From: Candidatus Flavonifractor intestinipullorum
GTDB taxonomy: Bacteria; Bacillota; Clostridia; Oscillospirales; Oscillospiraceae
DNA: 52,460 nucleotides
Assembly: GCA_019118925.1 (NCBI GenBank)
Contig: DWYC01000035.1
Coordinates: 1 to 52,460, forward strand
Reading direction: 5' to 3'
How positions within the stretch are numbered: position 1 is the stretch's first letter; every line of letters begins with the position of its first letter. This document shows, piece after piece, positions 49,074-52,460 of this stretch. Made by a program: the position numbers and the translations under genes. The notes under the pieces are model-generated. The model searched no databases, had not been told where the DNA came from, and saw nothing but the letters and a program-made list of their open reading frames with translations.

Positions 49074-50021
49074 TTATTTCTTCATGGCCAGAGCGGCGCG
49101 GACCTTTTCGGCCAGCACCTTGGGGCTCAGGCCGTAGTGCTCCAGCACCAGGGGGGCCTTGCCCGAACGGCCGAACACGTCTTCCACGCCGTGGCGCACC
49201 ACGGGCACCGGGCATACGCCGGCGAGATAGCCGGCCACCGCCTCGCCCAGGCCGCCGATGACGTTGTGCTCCTCGCTGGTGACGATGGCGCCCGTCTCCT
49301 GGGCGGCCTTGAGCACCAGCTCCTCATCCAGGGGCTTGATGGTGTGCAGGTCCAGCACCCGCACATCGATGCCCTCGTCCGCCAGCGTCCGGGCGGCCTC
49401 CAGGGCCATCTGGACCATCATGCCGGTGGCGATAATGGTGGCGTCCTTGCCCTCCCGGAGGGTGACGCCCTTGCCCAGTTCAAAGGAGTAGCCGGGGATG
49501 GTATCGGTGACCGTCTCCACCGCCAGGCGGCCCAGGCGCAGGTAGGCCGGACCCTCGTAGTCCAGCAGGGCCTTGACGGCCAGCTTCATCTCGTGGCCGT
49601 CGCAGGGGCAGCAGACCACCATGCCCGGCAGGACCCGCATGGTGGCAAAGTCCTCGCAGCACTGGTGGGTGGCGCCGTCCTCGCCCACGCTCAGTCCGCC
49701 GTGGGAGCCCACCACCTTCACGTTCAGATGGGGATAGGCCACCGAGTTGCGCACCTGCTCAAAGGCGCGGCCGGAAGCGAACATGGCAAAGGTATTGGTG
49801 AAGGGCTTCTTGCCGCAGGTGGCGAGACCCGCGGCCACGCCCACCATGTTGCACTCGGCGATGCCCATATTAAAGAACCGCTCCGGATAGGTCTTGGAGA
49901 AATTTTTGGTCATTGTGGCGCTGGACAGGTCGGCGTCCAGAACCACCAGCTCAGGATACGCCTCCGCCAGTTCCACCAGAGCCTCGCCATACGCGGCGCG
50001 GGTCGCAATCTTGTCTCCCAT
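49074..50021 (-). CDS. Transketolase, C-terminal subunit
   Basis: The 315-residue protein corresponds to the pyrimidine-binding and C-terminal domains of transketolase. It opens MGDKIATRAAYGEALVELAE, has the conserved RFFNMGIAECNMVGVAAGLA, where Glu activates thiamine diphosphate, and ends with the transketolase_C domain (VTSEEHNVIGGLGEAVAGYL). It works with the N-terminal half encoded one base upstream, a split form common in Clostridia and archaea. Confidence 0.93.
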   Translation of the reverse strand: MGDKIATRAAYGEALVELAEAYPELVVLDADLSSATMTKNFSKTYPERFFNMGIAECNMVGVAAGLATCGKKPFTNTFAMFASGRAFEQVRNSVAYPHLNVKVVGSHGGLSVGEDGATHQCCEDFATMRVLPGMVVCCPCDGHEMKLAVKALLDYEGPAYLRLGRLAVETVTDTIPGYSFELGKGVTLREGKDATIIATGMMVQMALEAARTLADEGIDVRVLDLHTIKPLDEELVLKAAQETGAIVTSEEHNVIGGLGEAVAGYLAGVCPVPVVRHGVEDVFGRSGKAPLVLEHYGLSPKVLAEKVRAALAMKK

Positions 50022-50022
50022 C

Positions 50023-50868
50023 TTACTTCCCCTCCAATTCGTTCAGCTTGGCCTCCAGCTCGGCCTTGGCCACGGCGTACTGTTCGTCGTTGGGGGCCTT
50101 TCCGTGCCAGCCGGCCTCGTTCTCCATGAAGGAGACGCCCTTGCCCTTGGTGGTGTGGGCCAGGATGACGGTGGGCTTATCCGTGCAGGCCCGGGCCTGG
50201 TCCAGCGCCTCCAGAATGGCCCCATAGTCGTGGCCGTTTACCTGGAGCACGTTCCAGTTAAAGGCCTCGAACTTCTTGTCCAGGGGCTCGGTGGGCATGA
50301 CGTCGGCGGTCTTGCCGTCGATCTGAAGTCCGTTTACGTCCACAAACGCGCACAGATTGGAGAGATGGTACTTCGCCGCGGCCATGGCGGCCTCCCAGAT
50401 CTGGCCCTCGGCAATCTCGCCGTCGCCCATGACCGCGTAGACCCGGTAGCTCTTCTGATCCACCTTGCCCGCCAGAGCCATGCCGACCGCAGCCGAGAGG
50501 CCCTGACCCAGACTGCCGGTGGACATGTCCACACCGGGGACATGGACCATGTCGGGGTGGCCGGACATGTGGCCTTCCACCGAGCGGAAGAGCATGGCCT
50601 GCTCCCGGGGGAAATAGCCCCGCAGGGAGAGCACCGCATAAAGCGCGGGCGTGCAGTGTCCTTTGGAGAGGACAAAGCGGTCCCGGTCGGGATTCTTCGG
50701 GTCGGCGGGGTCTACCTTCATCTCGTGAAAATAGAGCGCCGTCAGCACATCCATGACGGAGAGGGAGCCGCCGATATGGCCGGAAGCTGCGGCGTGGACC
50801 ATATCCATCGCCAGCAGACGGGCCTTGGCCGCCGTCACGGCTAGGTCATGTACATTAGCCTGTTCCAT
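50023..50868 (-). CDS. Transketolase, N-terminal subunit
   Basis: The 281-residue thiamine diphosphate-binding half has AAASGHIGGSLSVMDVLTAL, SKGHCTPALYAVL, GSLGQGLSAAVGMALAGK and the cofactor motif GDGEIAEGQIWEAAM. Together with the C-terminal subunit it moves two-carbon units in the pentose phosphate pathway. I start at 50868, with AGGTGA upstream. The gap 50869-51015 shows no gene. Confidence 0.93.
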   Translation of the reverse strand: MEQANVHDLAVTAAKARLLAMDMVHAAASGHIGGSLSVMDVLTALYFHEMKVDPADPKNPDRDRFVLSKGHCTPALYAVLSLRGYFPREQAMLFRSVEGHMSGHPDMVHVPGVDMSTGSLGQGLSAAVGMALAGKVDQKSYRVYAVMGDGEIAEGQIWEAAMAAAKYHLSNLCAFVDVNGLQIDGKTADVMPTEPLDKKFEAFNWNVLQVNGHDYGAILEALDQARACTDKPTVILAHTTKGKGVSFMENEAGWHGKAPNDEQYAVAKAELEAKLNELEGK

Positions 50869-51015
50869 TCGATTCACCTGTCCTTCGTTGAATTGGCACA
50901 AAAGCCGTTTCGATTGCTATCGGATGCTATAGGACGCGGCGCCAGCCGCGCCAATAAACCGCAAAAGCGATTTATTGTTAAAAGAAAGATTGCAGCGAGA
51001 GGGACTCCGCATCTC

Positions 51016-51609
51016 TTAGCGAATCCCGCCGTCCAGGGCTAGCGCCGCCGTCCGGATTACGGTAAGCGCGTTCTCCAGACCCATATGGGTGTTCACACAC
51101 AGGTCGTAATTGCCCATATCGCCCCATTTCCGGCCCACGAAATGGTTGTAATAGGAGGCCCGGTAGCGGTCCTGCTGCCGGACAAAGCTCTCGGTGTGGA
51201 CCGCCTCCACCCGGTATTCCTCCCGGGCGCGGCGGACCCGCTCCTCCAGAGGGGCCTGGAGAAAGACCCGCAGGCAGCACCGGTGGTCGTCCAGCACATA
51301 GTCCGCGCACCGGCCCACCACCACACAGGGCTGCCGGGCGGCATCCTTGATGATCTTGGACTGGGCGATAAATACCTGATCGGGCAGAGGCATGACCTGC
51401 GTCAGATTGTACAGATCAAAGAGAAAGCTCCCAGTGGGCCGCGCCTCCGTCTGGCGGATATATTCCTCGGTGAATCCGGTCTGCTCCGAGACCTTCTGGA
51501 TGATCTCCTTGTCATAATAGGGCACATCCAGCTCCTCCGCAAGGCGCTTGGCAAGGATCCGCCCGCCGGAGCCGTACTGCCGGCTGATGGTGATGACCAC
51601 TTGTTTCAT
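51016..51609 (-). CDS. Cytidylate kinase-like family protein
   Basis: A 197-residue P-loop protein opening MKQVVITISRQYGSGGRILA, with a lid-type segment LEERVRRAREEY and VVGRCADYVLDD. It matches the cytidylate_kin2 family common in Clostridia, whose substrate is not established; it is distinct from Cmk of CMP metabolism. GGGAGG lies 9 bases before the ATG at 51609. Confidence 0.88.
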   Translation of the reverse strand: MKQVVITISRQYGSGGRILAKRLAEELDVPYYDKEIIQKVSEQTGFTEEYIRQTEARPTGSFLFDLYNLTQVMPLPDQVFIAQSKIIKDAARQPCVVVGRCADYVLDDHRCCLRVFLQAPLEERVRRAREEYRVEAVHTESFVRQQDRYRASYYNHFVGRKWGDMGNYDLCVNTHMGLENALTVIRTAALALDGGIR

Positions 51610-51657
51610 CCGTGAGACACCTCCCAAAAAATCCAATTCTGTTTCCGGCTCGCCGTC

Positions 51658-52460
51658 TTACTTGGCGTAATAATTGATGAGACAGCCCGCCAGGATAATG
51701 TCCCGCTCCTCCCGGGTCAGTCCGGGCAGCGTGAGGGTTACGGCGGTCTCCTTCCCGCCCTGGATGAGGGTGGCGGAGAGCGCCTCTCCCTCCCCCTCCA
51801 GCAGCGCCCGGATGCCGGGGAGATAGAGCTGGTCGCCGGGCTGGATGTTCCAGTCCTTCACATCCGGGGCGATAAAGGGCAGCATGCCCCAGTTGACTAC
51901 ATTGGAGCGGTAGCGCTTGGTGGCGAACTCCGCGCACACATTGGCGCAGCCCCCCAGCACCCGCTGACAGGAGGCGGCCTGCTCCCGGGCGGAGCCGTCG
52001 CCGGGTTTGAGCGCCATGAGGAACGAGCCCAGGCCCGTAGTCCTGCCGTCCCGGCCGCCCAGAGCCTGCGCCACCTCGGGGGCGGCGGGGTTCTCCCGGC
52101 GCAGCTTCTCCAGGGAGAGCACCGCCTTGGCCCGGGGGACGTACTGGGGGTCCTTCCGGCTCAGGGCGAACTCGCTCAGGCGCAGGGGGTTGGAGCGGTA
52201 GGACGAGGTCTCCCCCGAGGGGATAAGCTCGTCGGTGGTGGTCACCGGGTCATAGATGGCCGCCGCCGCCGTCAGAAGCAAATTCTCCGGCAGGGGGATC
52301 TGCTCGGGCCAGTCGGCGATGTTGGGCCCAAAGACCAGCTCGGTCTCGGGCTGCGGCTTGCCCACGCCGTAGTACACCCGGGCTTTATAGGCCCCGTCGT
52401 CGTAGTTCCAGTTCTCCTCCGGGCGGTCGGCGGGCACGTCGGGCAGCTCGTCGGCGGCGG
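51658..52460 (-). CDS. Aconitase-like hydratase, C-terminal part (cut by window edge)
   Basis: About 267 codons are visible up to the window edge with no stop upstream, so the gene continues beyond 52460. The sequence carries an aconitase-type swivel-domain region: FATKRYRSNVVNWGMLPFI, the following DWNIQPGDQLYLPG, and AREQAASCQRV upstream, resembling the SREHAA block of aconitases. It resembles the YbhJ-like hydratase group rather than housekeeping aconitase; the substrate is unknown. Confidence 0.7.
   Translation of the reverse strand, partial: AADELPDVPADRPEENWNYDDGAYKARVYYGVGKPQPETELVFGPNIADWPEQIPLPENLLLTAAAAIYDPVTTTDELIPSGETSSYRSNPLRLSEFALSRKDPQYVPRAKAVLSLEKLRRENPAAPEVAQALGGRDGRTTGLGSFLMALKPGDGSAREQAASCQRVLGGCANVCAEFATKRYRSNVVNWGMLPFIAPDVKDWNIQPGDQLYLPGIRALLEGEGEALSATLIQGGKETAVTLTLPGLTREERDIILAGCLINYYAK

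Noticed and set aside
1-52460. CRISPR arrays, rRNA genes or tRNA genes
   Set aside because: No regularly spaced direct repeats and no rRNA or tRNA-like segments were seen on either strand.

Overview
The window reads as a chromosome segment of a spore-forming, GC-rich Clostridia member, most like the gut Oscillospiraceae (Flavonifractor / Pseudoflavonifractor / Lawsonibacter type). This rests on the endospore genes (cwlD-type amidase, cotJ operon), single-membrane gene content, sigma-A promoters of TTGACA-17-TATAAT type, strong GGAGG ribosome binding sites and a dockerin-bearing glycoside hydrolase. The genus is an inference; no marker was compared.

Layout. 1-10.1 kb is ordinary core genome: the end of a membrane protein, an aspartate-type aminotransferase, a two-domain PPK2 (reverse strand), purB, pfkA, a CwlD-type amidase overlapping radA, a Xer-type tyrosine recombinase, a DUF3842 protein and a YhcH-family protein. 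21.2-29.5 kb holds an F420 ligase-like protein, a BlaI/BlaR1-like pair, proC and a short cobalamin-assembly run (cobU, cobS, a P-loop-less cobU-like gene, cobC-like phosphatase). 29.6-33.2 kb is the reverse-strand block rpmG-secE-nusG-rplK-rplA / rplJ-rplL. 33.5-52.5 kb holds ruvX, a TauE/SafE half-protein pair, a ThiF/TcdA protein, a PrsA-like foldase, an AlaX-type editing protein, an M18 aminopeptidase, coaE, a Sua5-type enzyme, prfA, an ABC-F ATPase, murF, ddl, a split transketolase, a cytidylate-kinase-like protein and the end of an aconitase-like hydratase.

The striking part is 10.3-21.1 kb. A fused cotJA-cotJB gene is followed by cotJC, the manganese-catalase-like spore coat gene, which is broken into three in-frame pieces (10777-10959, 14758-15096, 21045-21131). 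Joined, they give a complete 202-residue CotJC with both metal-ligand motifs. The two gaps are 3,798 bp and 5,948 bp. Each gap carries its own serine recombinase gene pressed against one end, and each has paired att-like ends: a short shared core flanked inside the element by inverted arms placed symmetrically about the core. Element 1 also carries an ADP-ribosylglycohydrolase, a zinc alcohol dehydrogenase and a SWIM-domain protein. Element 2 carries a 1,243-residue secreted GH43-CBM6-dockerin protein and a 59-residue small gene.

This is the architecture of sporulation intervening elements such as skin in sigK or SP-beta in spsM, but with two independent elements in one coat gene. The segments, frames and symmetric arms can be read directly. 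Programmed excision in the mother cell is inference from precedent. An alternative is that cotJC is simply a repeated integration target that stays broken.
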